NCBI GenBank assembly: GCA_902763865.1
Contig: CACWTR010000015.1
Span: 1 to 50,048 of the forward strand
Direction: 5' to 3'
Source: an uncultured Bacteroidales bacterium
GTDB lineage: Bacteria > Bacteroidota > Bacteroidia > Bacteroidales > Bacteroidaceae
DNA length: 50,048 nucleotides
Shown piece by piece: positions 40,580 through 48,673 of the stretch (position 1 is the stretch's first letter; each line of letters begins with the position of its first letter). The notes below the pieces were generated by a model. That model was not told the origin of the DNA. It ran no database searches and worked only from the letters and a program-made list of their open reading frames with translations. A program made the position numbers and the translations under genes.

Positions 40580-41641
40580 ATGATTGAACTTTCAACACAC
40601 ATTGAATATCTGCTCCTCTGCCGCGAGGAGGTGAGCGTGCCCGGGATTGGCACCTTCACTGTCAGGGAGATGAGCAGCCGCAGGGTAGATGACGAAGGTA
40701 TCTTTCTTCCTCCCTACCGCACAGTCTCCTTCCGATGGGACAGCAATGAGGCCGGCGAGGAATTCATAGCATCGCTCTCCAAGCTCCACGGCCTCTCGCT
40801 CCACGAAGCCCGCATCATGTGCGTGGAGTATGCCGACGAGCTTCAGCAGGCACTGGCCGACGAGGGCTCGTTCCCCATAGGGAGTATGGGCTACATGATT
40901 TCCGAACCGGAAGGCAGTCAGCCACGCTTCGTGCCGCAGCAGGCAGGCATCGCCTCGCCGACGTACTACGGGCTGGACGCGCTCCCCTTCGCCAAGCTGT
41001 CGGGCAACATACGCCAGGGGAGGGACAAGGAGCAGAAGAGAAGACGGACACGCGTGACAAGCTTCCATGCAGAGCCGGAGGCCATCGTCATCCGCATCAA
41101 CAGGCGCCTCTTCAACTACGTGACCGCCGTAGCAGCCTCCATCGTGCTCTTCTTCACCTTCACTTCGCCTTACGGCAATCCCACCATCGACGGAGAGAAC
41201 CGGAAAGCCGACACAGAACTGATGCTGGCCCCGAGGATCGTCAGCACGCCCAAAGTCACCCGGTCCTCCGAACCGAAGGTAGTCCCCGAGAAAGAAGTGA
41301 GCAGCGCCGCCCCCGAGTCCGAGGTCATGTCCGACACTCCGGCCCAGGCAGAGGCAGCAGACAGGGCAGAAGCTCAGGCATCTCCAGCAACGAAGCCATA
41401 CGTCATTGTGCTGGCAAGTGCCATCAGCAGGAAGAATGCCGTCAGCTTTGCCGACAAGCTGCAGCAGATGGGCTACGAGGCGATGGCTTGCGAGTGCGAC
41501 GGTATGGTGCGAGTAATCGTTCCCGGCTTTGCCACACAAGAAGATGCGTATGCCGAAATCCGACGTATGAAGGCTGCCGACAGCGACCTCTCAAACGCCT
41601 GGCCTTACCGCTTGAAGCAACAGCCGAAGAAGTTGGAGTAG
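40580..41641 (+). CDS. HU-CCDC81 / SPOR domain membrane protein
   Basis: A 353-residue protein. Residues 1-120 contain two CCDC81-like prokaryotic HU-related domains (LLLCREEVSVPGIGTFTVRE; then LPPYRTVSFRWDSNEAGEEF). One membrane helix lies at about residues 183-200 (NYVTAVAASIVLFFTF), and a SPOR domain near the C-terminus (PYVIVLASAISRKNAVSFAD) is expected to bind denuded septal peptidoglycan. The linker between them is Pro- and Ala-rich. This architecture is widespread in Bacteroidetes and its N-terminal part may bind DNA or protein in the cytoplasm; that is inference. The start at 40580 is the only one giving the conserved N-terminus. Confidence 0.87.
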   Translation: MIELSTHIEYLLLCREEVSVPGIGTFTVREMSSRRVDDEGIFLPPYRTVSFRWDSNEAGEEFIASLSKLHGLSLHEARIMCVEYADELQQALADEGSFPIGSMGYMISEPEGSQPRFVPQQAGIASPTYYGLDALPFAKLSGNIRQGRDKEQKRRRTRVTSFHAEPEAIVIRINRRLFNYVTAVAASIVLFFTFTSPYGNPTIDGENRKADTELMLAPRIVSTPKVTRSSEPKVVPEKEVSSAAPESEVMSDTPAQAEAADRAEAQASPATKPYVIVLASAISRKNAVSFADKLQQMGYEAMACECDGMVRVIVPGFATQEDAYAEIRRMKAADSDLSNAWPYRLKQQPKKLE

Positions 41642-41663
41642 GGAAGTTAAAGAAGTTGGAACT

Positions 41664-42158
41664 ATGAAGAAGATTCGTTGCCCCAAGTGCAACAGCTATA
41701 CGATTTTCGACGAGACGCGCTATGAGCCAGGCCAGCGTCTCGTCTTCGTCTGCGAGCAATGCAACAAGCAGTTCGCCATAAGGATAAATCCCGAGAGGCA
41801 GGCAGCGAGGAACATGGGGACCGTCATTGTCGTAGAGAATGCCTTCCACTTCCGTCAGGAGATACCGCTGGAGATGGGCGACAACGTGTTTGGACGTTTC
41901 GTGCGGGGCACCGGCATCAACAAGCCCATTGAGACCGTTGACCCCAGCGTCGATACACGTCACTGCATCATCCGTGTTCAGCGAGCTGGGAACGGCGAGC
42001 TGGAGTACATCCTGCGCGATGCCCCTTCCGGCACCGGCACGTTCTACATGAATCAGATACTGCGCAACCAGGACCGCATACGGCTCGCAGACGGTGCTGT
42101 CATCACCATCGGAGCAACAACGCTCATACTGAAAGCCACTCCCTCTGACCCTCAATGA
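41664..42158 (+). CDS. Zinc-ribbon and FHA domain protein
   Basis: A 164-residue soluble protein. Residues 1-40 form a zinc ribbon with two Cys pairs (CPKC, CEQC). Residues about 60-155 are an FHA phosphothreonine-binding domain: GDNVFGRFVRGTGINKPIET followed by DTRHCIIRV, the equivalent of the usual SRxH block with Thr in place of Ser, and a closing DGAVITIGATTLILK. A signalling adaptor is the usual role. It begins 22 bp after the HU-CCDC81/SPOR gene and overlaps the HAD gene by 4 bp (ATGA). Confidence 0.83.
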   Translation: MKKIRCPKCNSYTIFDETRYEPGQRLVFVCEQCNKQFAIRINPERQAARNMGTVIVVENAFHFRQEIPLEMGDNVFGRFVRGTGINKPIETVDPSVDTRHCIIRVQRAGNGELEYILRDAPSGTGTFYMNQILRNQDRIRLADGAVITIGATTLILKATPSDPQ

Positions 42159-42970
42159 AGCTACGCTATCTCGCCACTGACCTCGACGGCACGTTGCTCA
42201 CCTCGGCCAAGACCATCTCGCCCCGCAGCCGGGAGGTCCTCGCCCAAGCACAAAGAAGCGGAATGACCCTTATCCTTGCCAGTGGCCGACCGCTCTACAG
42301 CATCCTCCCTTTTGCCGAAGAGCTCGATATGCAGAAGTACCGCGGCTTCATCATCTCCTTCAACGGAAGCCTCGTCTGGGATTGTGCCGGGGGAAAGGCC
42401 ATCATGGAGCAGACCATTCCCCTCAGCCTGATTCCCGACCTCGTGGCTGCTGTCGGTGACGGGTTCCACATCCACGGATACAAGGGCAACAGCATCGTCG
42501 TTCAGGGCCAGCCCGACGAATGGTCGCACTACATTGCCCGGGCCAACAAGATGCCGCTGACGGAGACCGACGACTTCGTGAAGACCATCACCGAAGCGCA
42601 GCACAAATGCCTCGTCACTGGCTCTCCGCGAAGGCTCTGGCACCTGGAACGCCGGATAGGACGGCAGTTCGATGCCTCCCTGAGCATCTGCCGCAGCGAG
42701 CCTTTCCTGCTTGAAATCATGTCGAAGGGTATCGACAAGGCCAAGGCCCTCCGTTGGCTCCTGAACAGGGTGGGGGGCAGTCCCGAGGAGCTGATGTGCT
42801 GCGGCGACGGCTACAACGACCTCGGCATGATGCAGCTGGCTGCCGTTTCCTGTGCTACAGCGGGTGCAAGGAAGCCGGTCAAGAAGGCTGCCACTATCGT
42901 CACGCAAAGCAACGACCGCGACGGGGTTGCCGTCGCGGTCGCTGAATACTTTCCTTTTACTTCGTCATGA
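42155..42970 (+). CDS. Cof-type HAD-IIB phosphatase
   Basis: A 271-residue haloacid dehalogenase of subfamily IIB. Motif I is ATDLDGTLLTS at the N-terminus, motif II is LILASGR, motif III is around DKAKALRWLL, and motif IV is CGDGYNDLGMM. All catalytic residues are present. Such enzymes dephosphorylate sugar phosphates or flavin/PLP intermediates; specificity cannot be read from sequence. The gene overlaps the FHA gene at its start and the convergent DUF4923 gene by 14 bp at its end. Confidence 0.92.
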   Translation: MKLRYLATDLDGTLLTSAKTISPRSREVLAQAQRSGMTLILASGRPLYSILPFAEELDMQKYRGFIISFNGSLVWDCAGGKAIMEQTIPLSLIPDLVAAVGDGFHIHGYKGNSIVVQGQPDEWSHYIARANKMPLTETDDFVKTITEAQHKCLVTGSPRRLWHLERRIGRQFDASLSICRSEPFLLEIMSKGIDKAKALRWLLNRVGGSPEELMCCGDGYNDLGMMQLAAVSCATAGARKPVKKAATIVTQSNDRDGVAVAVAEYFPFTSS

Positions 42971-43601
42971 CCCATCCGAGCTTCAGGCCCGTGTAGCTCT
43001 GCAGGATGGACGAGAGGGAACCGGCTGTCTTGGCACTGATGGAAGTGGCAACGCTGAGAAGCTTGTCAGCCTCGAAGAGCATAAGGAGCTGTCCGCCCTG
43101 AACGGAAACGGTGCAGCTGAGCGAGGCCAGGCCGAGCACGCCGGTCAGCGTCATCTTGTTTGTGCTGGCATCGTAGGTGTAGGTCCCGGGCCACGATTTG
43201 TTTCCAAGGGCCAGGGTGCAGGAGTTGTCGGAGTTCAGCACCAGGGTCGAGCTGCCAGGCGTGAAGCCAAGTTTCTGCAGCTGAGTGCCGAGCTTCTGCT
43301 CCAGGTTGTTCGAGACCACCTGCCCGCCTATCTGCGAGAGGATGTTCTCGCTCTCGAAGACCACCTTGGGCCCCGAGTAGGTCCAGGTACCGGTGAGCGT
43401 CTGCTGCGATGTCGTGCCGCCCAGGATGCTGGAGAGCACCGTGCCGAGCAGTCCGCCGCCGGACTGTCCGAGGACACCCTCGATCACATTGCCCGTGGCA
43501 GCTGTGGTTGAGGTAGCAGTGGTGCCCGTCGTGCCGAGCCCGCAGGATGCGAGAGAAAGACTTGCAGCCAGGACGGCTGCGAAAGAGCGAATTGTTTTCA
43601 T
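42957..43601 (-). CDS. DUF4923 family lipoprotein
   Basis: A 214-residue lipoprotein (lipobox LASC, Cys at about residue 20) with a Gly/Thr-rich low-complexity stretch (residues 22-67) and a lipocalin-like C-terminal part (TLTGTWTYSGPKVVFESENIL, SCTLALGNKSWPGTYTYDAS). This matches the Bacteroidetes DUF4923 family, of unknown function. Its own promoter lies 55 bp upstream, and its 3' end overlaps the HAD gene. Confidence 0.78.
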   Translation of the reverse strand: MKTIRSFAAVLAASLSLASCGLGTTGTTATSTTAATGNVIEGVLGQSGGGLLGTVLSSILGGTTSQQTLTGTWTYSGPKVVFESENILSQIGGQVVSNNLEQKLGTQLQKLGFTPGSSTLVLNSDNSCTLALGNKSWPGTYTYDASTNKMTLTGVLGLASLSCTVSVQGGQLLMLFEADKLLSVATSISAKTAGSLSSILQSYTGLKLGWVMTK

Positions 43602-43656
43602 ATCTTTTTTGTGAATGTGTGTTGATGTTTGTTGCTTGTTCAGTCTAACGACGCTG

Positions 43657-43688
43657 CAAAGTTACGAAGTATTTCCGAACCCTGCAAG
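43657..43688 (-). promoter_or_regulatory. Probable DUF4923 promoter
   Basis: On the minus strand CTTG (43685-43688), a 20-bp spacer and TAACTTTG (43657-43664). The -33 element differs from TTTG by one base. The 55-nt leader to the start codon at 43601 shows no obvious structure. Confidence 0.6.
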
Positions 43689-43795
43689 ATATTCCTAAGG
43701 TTTTTCAGGTTTGAAGGATGTCGGAGAAGGGATAGCGGACAGACACAAATAGATGTTTTTTGTGCAAAAGAGGTGCATATTCGAGGAATTCTTTA

Positions 43796-43803
43796 TATCT
43801 TTG
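43796..43803 (+). promoter_or_regulatory. Probable promoter of the TPR/AraC gene (-7 element)
   Basis: TATCTTTG, 22 nt before the start codon at 43826. No TTTG is found at 19-21 bp upstream. Confidence 0.55.
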
Positions 43804-43825
43804 TGGTCGATTTAAGTCTTGTTCT

Positions 43826-45406
43826 ATGAAGAAATGCAGTTTAATGGGAAGTATAAGAACTCATTTGAGGCATATTGTTTGGTGTGCATCGATGATGCTG
43901 ATGTTGCTTCCGTGTAAAGCATTAGCCAACGATGAGGGCGACAATCTGGTGGCTCAGGCAGACAGCCTGTACGCCATGCAGCAATATAAGGAGGCACTGG
44001 CCGTAGCCCAAAAGGCACTGCCCTTGACACGAGGGACGGACAGCGAGGCCGATTGCCTGAACCTCCTGGCCATCATAAACATCCGCCTCTCCGACTACAT
44101 GGAGGCCGCTCGCTATGCCAAAGCGTGTTACGCTATCGACAAGGAGAGCGGCGACCCCGACATCATGTCGTCGAGTCTGAACACCCTGGCAGCCATCTAT
44201 ATGGGTGCCAATCAACCGAAGGAGGCCGAACAGTATGTGCTGAAGGGCATTGAGATGGCCGAGAAAGCAAGCAATCCCGGCAGGATGGCTGTGCTGCAGG
44301 CCATGGCGTCAGAAGTATATCATGCACAGGGCAACGACAAGGAGGCCCTTCCATATATAGAGAAAGCCTACGACCTCGACACGCAAATGGGCAACGAACA
44401 GCGCGCCATGGTGCGTCTGGCACAGAAGGCATCTGTCCTGATTGGCCTGCACAGGTATCAGGAGGCCGAGGAGACGCTGCAACATGTCATACCATACCTG
44501 CGGCAGACATCCGACCTCCATTCCCTGGGCATTGCACTCAACAAGATGGGCATGACCATACTCTCGCAGGACCGCGAGAAGGAAGCAGCCCTCTATTACC
44601 GGGAGGCAGCAAACATATTCCGACAAATGGGCGACCCCTACAACGAGGTTCAGGCGCAAAGAGGACTCTACGAGTGTCTCTGGAAGAATGAGCCTGCCGA
44701 GGCCAGGCGCAGCCTGAAGCGGTTTGAGACGCTGAAGGACTCTCTATATAATAATGTGTCGGCAGAGACGCTGGCCCGATACAATGCCGAATTCGGTAAT
44801 GAGTGGCTGAAGATAGAGAACCACGAGCAGCGACGTACCAAGATGTGGGTCATCCTTTTGGCATCCGTACTTGCCATGATGGTCCTTGTTGTCTGGTGGC
44901 TGATGCGGCGCAGGCAGCAGCGTCAGGCACGCATCAATGCCGAACTGAGCAGCCATATCAGCGAACTAAGCAGGAAATATGACTTGCTCAGCGAGCACTA
45001 CGACCACGCCATCGCATCGTCGGGAGAGCGCGACGAGAGCACCGAACTGACTGCCAGCGACAGGGAGTTCCTGGAACGTGCCATCAATACCGTCAACAAG
45101 CTAATCCACGAGGGTCAGCCCGACGCCAACCGGTTGGCGGAGCAAATGGGCATGAGCCTCTACCAACTTCGCCAAAGACTGACAAGCATCACCGGCGACA
45201 ATCCGCAGGAGTTCATCTCCGACATACGCATGCGCAAAGCCCGTCATCTGCTGGACAAGCATCCGGAAATGAACGTCTCGGAGATTGCCACGCTGTGTGC
45301 CTACAATGACACCCCCAACTTCACGCGAGCCTTCAAGAAAAACTTCGGCCTCACACCGACGCAGTATCTCGACCAGCGGAAGGAGTCGAAGTCCAAAGGC
45401 CTGTAG
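43826..45406 (+). CDS. Membrane-bound TPR and AraC-type HTH regulator
   Basis: A 526-residue protein. A signal-like N-terminus ends near residue 35, TPR-like repeats fill about residues 40-320 (YKEALAVAQKALPL, YMEAARYAKACYAID, PKEAEQYVLKGIEMA), one membrane helix is at about 342-364 (ILLASVLAMMVLVVWWLM), and an AraC-family DNA-binding domain occupies about 430-522 (ANRLAEQMGMSLYQLRQRL, ISDIRMRKARHLLDKHPEMN, FTRAFKKNFGLTPTQYL). The periplasmic TPR part probably senses a signal and the cytoplasmic part binds DNA, as in other Bacteroidetes one-protein regulators. A strong terminator follows. Targets are not known. Confidence 0.9.
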   Translation: MKKCSLMGSIRTHLRHIVWCASMMLMLLPCKALANDEGDNLVAQADSLYAMQQYKEALAVAQKALPLTRGTDSEADCLNLLAIINIRLSDYMEAARYAKACYAIDKESGDPDIMSSSLNTLAAIYMGANQPKEAEQYVLKGIEMAEKASNPGRMAVLQAMASEVYHAQGNDKEALPYIEKAYDLDTQMGNEQRAMVRLAQKASVLIGLHRYQEAEETLQHVIPYLRQTSDLHSLGIALNKMGMTILSQDREKEAALYYREAANIFRQMGDPYNEVQAQRGLYECLWKNEPAEARRSLKRFETLKDSLYNNVSAETLARYNAEFGNEWLKIENHEQRRTKMWVILLASVLAMMVLVVWWLMRRRQQRQARINAELSSHISELSRKYDLLSEHYDHAIASSGERDESTELTASDREFLERAINTVNKLIHEGQPDANRLAEQMGMSLYQLRQRLTSITGDNPQEFISDIRMRKARHLLDKHPEMNVSEIATLCAYNDTPNFTRAFKKNFGLTPTQYLDQRKESKSKGL

Positions 45407-45439
45407 CCAGCGGCGTTATCATCTGCTTTACATACAAGA

Positions 45440-45472
45440 AAAGCCCCCGAAACAAGCAATTTCGGGGGCTTT
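45440..45472 (+). terminator. Intrinsic terminator after the TPR/AraC gene
   Basis: A perfect 13-bp stem, AAAGCCCCCGAAA / TTTCGGGGGCTTT, with a 7-nt loop. It ends the regulator gene 34 bp after its stop codon, and the symmetric A and T tails could let it work in both directions. Confidence 0.88.
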
Positions 45473-45542
45473 CTCGTGTGGGACTGAATAAAATGATAAG
45501 ACTATTTAACGAAATGATAACGCTTGAACAGCCATTTCATCG

Positions 45543-45550
45543 TAACTTTG
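45543..45550 (+). promoter_or_regulatory. Probable promoter of the small gene and Ig-like gene (-7 element)
   Basis: TAACTTTG, 14 nt before the small-gene start at 45565. A CTTG lies upstream at 45523-45526, only 16 bp away, so the -33 match is weak. Lies after the strong terminator, as a new transcription unit would require. Confidence 0.5.
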
Positions 45551-45564
45551 CGGCAGGAATTTGC

Positions 45565-45756
45565 ATGAACCCTAACGCTTGCAGAATGGCAAAAACGAAA
45601 TATCAGGAGAGGGCTACCGACTATGCCCACGAGTACTTGGAACGGTTGCTCAAGATGGAGGACACCTGGGGCAAAGGCCCCGACAGCAGCAGGAACGAAC
45701 AGGCCGCGAAGAGACATTCGGAAGAGAGAACAGGAAAAAGCAACAATAATAAATAA
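45565..45756 (+). CDS. Small basic protein of unknown function
   Basis: A 63-residue, very charged protein (MNPNACRMAKTKYQERATDY ... HSEERTGKSNNNK). The start at 45565 has an AGGA 6 bp upstream and lies just after the promoter element; a second ATG at 45586 (MAKTKYQERATDYAHEYLER) would give 56 residues. It is 29 bp ahead of the large secreted protein gene. No domain recognised; it could be a leader peptide or a real small protein. Confidence 0.45.
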   Translation: MNPNACRMAKTKYQERATDYAHEYLERLLKMEDTWGKGPDSSRNEQAAKRHSEERTGKSNNNK

Positions 45757-45785
45757 TGTACTTAAACCTATTAATTGTTTCTATC

Positions 45786-48293
45786 ATGAAAATTCAAACA
45801 TTACCCATCAGATGGCTGGCTATTGCTCTTCTGTCAGCAGCAGTCATCCTTCCCCAGAGCCTTCGGGCACAGGACTTCACGCCCGACATGTTCCCCGGCC
45901 AGTCGCCGGACCGAACCAGCTTTGTCGTTTCGGCAACGGTCAACGTAGGCGACTTCGGCAAGTGTCCCAACACCAAGAGCTTCGTCACGGCCATCAGCTC
46001 TTCCGACGAGTCAGTTGTAAAGGTCTATAACGAGAACTACTACTCCGCAGTCCTCATGGTGGGAGTGGGCACTGCCGACGTAACCTACACGGAGACCATG
46101 TTTTCCGTTGGCGAAAATGGCATCATCAATCCTGACGGCCCTTCTACCACTCACACCATCCACTACACGGTGAAGGAGGGCATTCCTACGGCGTACTGGG
46201 AGTACCAGGGCGAGCCTGTCACGACATATCGTGTCGTTTGGCAGGGTCAGGACTGGGGTGCTGTCAGTTCCCCCGAGCCCAGAGTCATAGTAAAGGACTT
46301 GGCCACCGACAGGTATGGACAGCCTTACATGCAAGAGAAGTGGGTCGGCATGATGCAACTCAGCTTTGAGTCGTCCAACCCCGAGGTGGCTACGGTTTCT
46401 ATGCGTGGCGTCTCACCCGTCGGCTATGGCAAGGCCACCATTACCTGCACTTGGCCTGGCACAGTGCTCTGGGAACCGGTATCTATCTCTTACGAGGTGT
46501 CTGTCGAGGCACCAAAGCAGAATGTCTATGTGAACTTCTACCAGACCGAGGTGACAGGCTTCGTGGGCGAGTCGATGTCTGCCCTTCCGAATGTTCAGAT
46601 GCTCACCATCGATCGTTGGCAGTCGGAAAACCCGGAGGTGGCTTCTGTTGACGAGCAGACTGGCCAGGTAAGCTTCCTCTCGAAGGGCACGACACGCATC
46701 TTCGCCTATGTCAACGAAACGGAAGAGCACTATGCCGCCACGGGCTACTACACTGTTACCGTGAAGAAACGCACTCCGGAGTTCTCGTTCAGCGAGTCTG
46801 TTGCATACGGAGAGCCCAACGTGCCGTTTACGCATCCTGCGCTGAACAACCCCAACAACCTGCCCATTGACAAGTGGGGCTGCAGCGATACCAAAGTGGC
46901 TGAAATCGACGAGGCTACCGGAGAGGTGACGGTGAAGGCAGTCGGTGATGCCTTTATCTCCTGCGAGTCCTTCGGCAACGAGACTTACGAGGCAGCCACG
47001 GCAAGCTATATGCTGCACGTCACCAACATTGATGTCAGAGTGATGGGCATCGAAGTGACAAGCCTCAATGCTGACGACATCCTGGGCGACGGCTCGAAGA
47101 AAGTGACCTTCGACAAGCAGACACGCACGCTGACCCTGAACAACTGGATGGTCGATGCCACTGGCATAGGTGATCCGAATGTCAGGACACGTATCATCTG
47201 GAATCACAGCAAAGAGCCGCTTGTCATCAATCCCATAGGCGAATGTTCCATCATCAATGCCGACGGATGCATCGTCTCCATGTCGGGGGCACTCATCTTC
47301 ATGAGCGAAAGCAAAGACGGCAAACTGACGCTGACAGCCAACGAAACCACTCAGTCGATTGCAGTTCAGGCTAATGCCGTCAAAGTTCATGAGTGCGACG
47401 TCACGGCCATCGGCTCGGTGGTAGGCATGAAACTCGGCGAGCTCACCGTCTCCAGGCAGAGCCACATCTATGCGGAGGCTACAGGAGCCAACGCATACGC
47501 TGGCCTCGTGTGCAGCAAATTCGTGATAGCCGACGAGGGCATTCAAATTCTGACCCCCGGCGTACACTATGAGGTGTCTAAGAACGGATTCTTCGATGAT
47601 GAGAAGAACACGGTGGCATCGAAAGTGGTAGAGATAGGCAAGGTGCCTGTGACGGTGCCCGACAAGGAGGAGACAATCATACAGTTTAACCTGACATCGC
47701 CCGACGAAAGCGAATCCGTCGTGTTCAGCTCCTCAGCCAACGACACCTTCAACGAGGAAACAGGCCAGCTGGAAATCTCCACCTCGCTGACCGACGAGCA
47801 AGTGGCGACAGCCTTAGAGACGCTCATCCCGGGTTCCAGCGCCTGGATGGCCATGCTGCCCGGCTCATTGGTGCTCGACATCCCGAGCGGAAAGGGAACG
47901 ATTTTGGTCAACTGCCTGACACTTCCCGGCTACACGCTGAACATCATGATAGAAGGCCAGGGAACTGTCAGCATCACGCAGGCTACGTTTGATTGGGCAA
48001 TGGTTTCCTACGACGTTGCAACCCCGACACATGTTGTCATCTATCTCCATGCAATCTCTTCGTCCGTCCGTGCTTTAACAGCACCCTTGAAGGGTTCCCA
48101 GAACCCGGTCGGCGCCTACATCAAAGCCGTTGCAGTAACACCCGACGGCGTTGCTACGACCATAGACGTCATTGAACAGGAAACGCCTGGAGATGGCAAG
48201 AACCTGCCAAACGGTAAATACATGATGAACGGAAAACTCCGTATCGTTCGCAATGGTCATGTCTATGACGTGACGGGCATAGAGGTGAAGTGA
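45786..48293 (+). CDS. Secreted Ig-like (BIG2-type) repeat protein
   Basis: An 835-residue exported protein (signal peptide about residues 1-28, ending LRAQD). Four Ig-like units of the BIG2 type are visible by their NPEVATV-like signature: SSDESVVKVYNENYYSAVL, SSNPEVATVSMRGVSPVGYG, NPEVASVDEQTGQVSFLSKG and CSDTKVAEIDEATGEVTVKA. The second half (about residues 420-800) is beta-rich and unassigned. The C-terminus reads NGKYMMNGKLRIVRNGHVYD and ends TGIEVK, resembling a short motif at the ends of many Prevotella secreted proteins. Probably surface-exposed or secreted. The start at 45786 is chosen for the signal peptide; an ATG at 45756 adds ten residues. Confidence 0.83.
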   Translation: MKIQTLPIRWLAIALLSAAVILPQSLRAQDFTPDMFPGQSPDRTSFVVSATVNVGDFGKCPNTKSFVTAISSSDESVVKVYNENYYSAVLMVGVGTADVTYTETMFSVGENGIINPDGPSTTHTIHYTVKEGIPTAYWEYQGEPVTTYRVVWQGQDWGAVSSPEPRVIVKDLATDRYGQPYMQEKWVGMMQLSFESSNPEVATVSMRGVSPVGYGKATITCTWPGTVLWEPVSISYEVSVEAPKQNVYVNFYQTEVTGFVGESMSALPNVQMLTIDRWQSENPEVASVDEQTGQVSFLSKGTTRIFAYVNETEEHYAATGYYTVTVKKRTPEFSFSESVAYGEPNVPFTHPALNNPNNLPIDKWGCSDTKVAEIDEATGEVTVKAVGDAFISCESFGNETYEAATASYMLHVTNIDVRVMGIEVTSLNADDILGDGSKKVTFDKQTRTLTLNNWMVDATGIGDPNVRTRIIWNHSKEPLVINPIGECSIINADGCIVSMSGALIFMSESKDGKLTLTANETTQSIAVQANAVKVHECDVTAIGSVVGMKLGELTVSRQSHIYAEATGANAYAGLVCSKFVIADEGIQILTPGVHYEVSKNGFFDDEKNTVASKVVEIGKVPVTVPDKEETIIQFNLTSPDESESVVFSSSANDTFNEETGQLEISTSLTDEQVATALETLIPGSSAWMAMLPGSLVLDIPSGKGTILVNCLTLPGYTLNIMIEGQGTVSITQATFDWAMVSYDVATPTHVVIYLHAISSSVRALTAPLKGSQNPVGAYIKAVAVTPDGVATTIDVIEQETPGDGKNLPNGKYMMNGKLRIVRNGHVYDVTGIEVK

Positions 48294-48510
48294 GTCTCTA
48301 AACACTAAACTCTACGTGAGTTCGACGAAATTAAATCAGAAGAGAGTAAGTTGATTATCAAACACTTTGACATCCTGTATTGATGGTTTCTTGGGGAAGT
48401 AGCAGTAGGCAGCACTGCTCCTAACAGGTTGCCCGCTGCCAGTGGCACTACTGCCGATTTTGCAGCCCGCTACTTATTGAAGGCCAAGATTTTTTTGTAT
48501 AATTTTGCAC
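48294..48510. other. Gap with an inverted repeat, before the candidate small RNA
   Basis: No gene seen. An imperfect hairpin spans 48402-48454: outer arms GCAGTAG / CTACTGC, then CACTG / CAGTG inside. It has no U-tract, so it is not a normal terminator. The right end of the gap (48476-48507) is the promoter of the candidate RNA. Confidence 0.6.
48476..48507 (+). promoter_or_regulatory. Promoter of the candidate small RNA
   Basis: ATTG (48476-48479), a 20-bp spacer and TAATTTTG (48500-48507). The -7 element fits TAnnTTTG exactly and the -33 differs from TTTG by one base. No protein-coding frame follows in the next 160 bp. Confidence 0.7.
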
Positions 48511-48673
48511 CCACACTCGAGGAAACTCGGTGTGGGTTTCTTGTTTGCCCTTGACGCGGGTGGAGCCGAGACTTAAACCAATTGAGTAACAACAACATAT
48601 TTAAACAGGTCGATAAGGAGCGACCGGTTGAGTGAAAGAGCGAAGGAAGTCTTGCAAGAACTCGGCCTTTTTT
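48511..48673 (+). ncRNA. Candidate structured small RNA with terminator
   Basis: About 160 nt follow a good promoter with no coding frame. The 5' end folds as a helix (CCCACAC 48510-48516 with GTGTGGG 48530-48536; CGAG with CTCG; one bulged U; a GAAA tetraloop at 48522-48525). The 3' part forms a rod: GCCGAG 48565-48570 with CTCGGC 48661-48666, ACTT with AAGT, AACC with GGTT, and a GGTCG/CGACC hairpin with an ATAAGGAG loop. A run of six T at 48668-48673 follows the last arm, as in a terminator. Size and shape recall 6S RNA or the known Bacteroidales-1 RNA, but I cannot confirm identity. The U-tract ends at the stop of the convergent DUF6055 gene. Confidence 0.6.
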
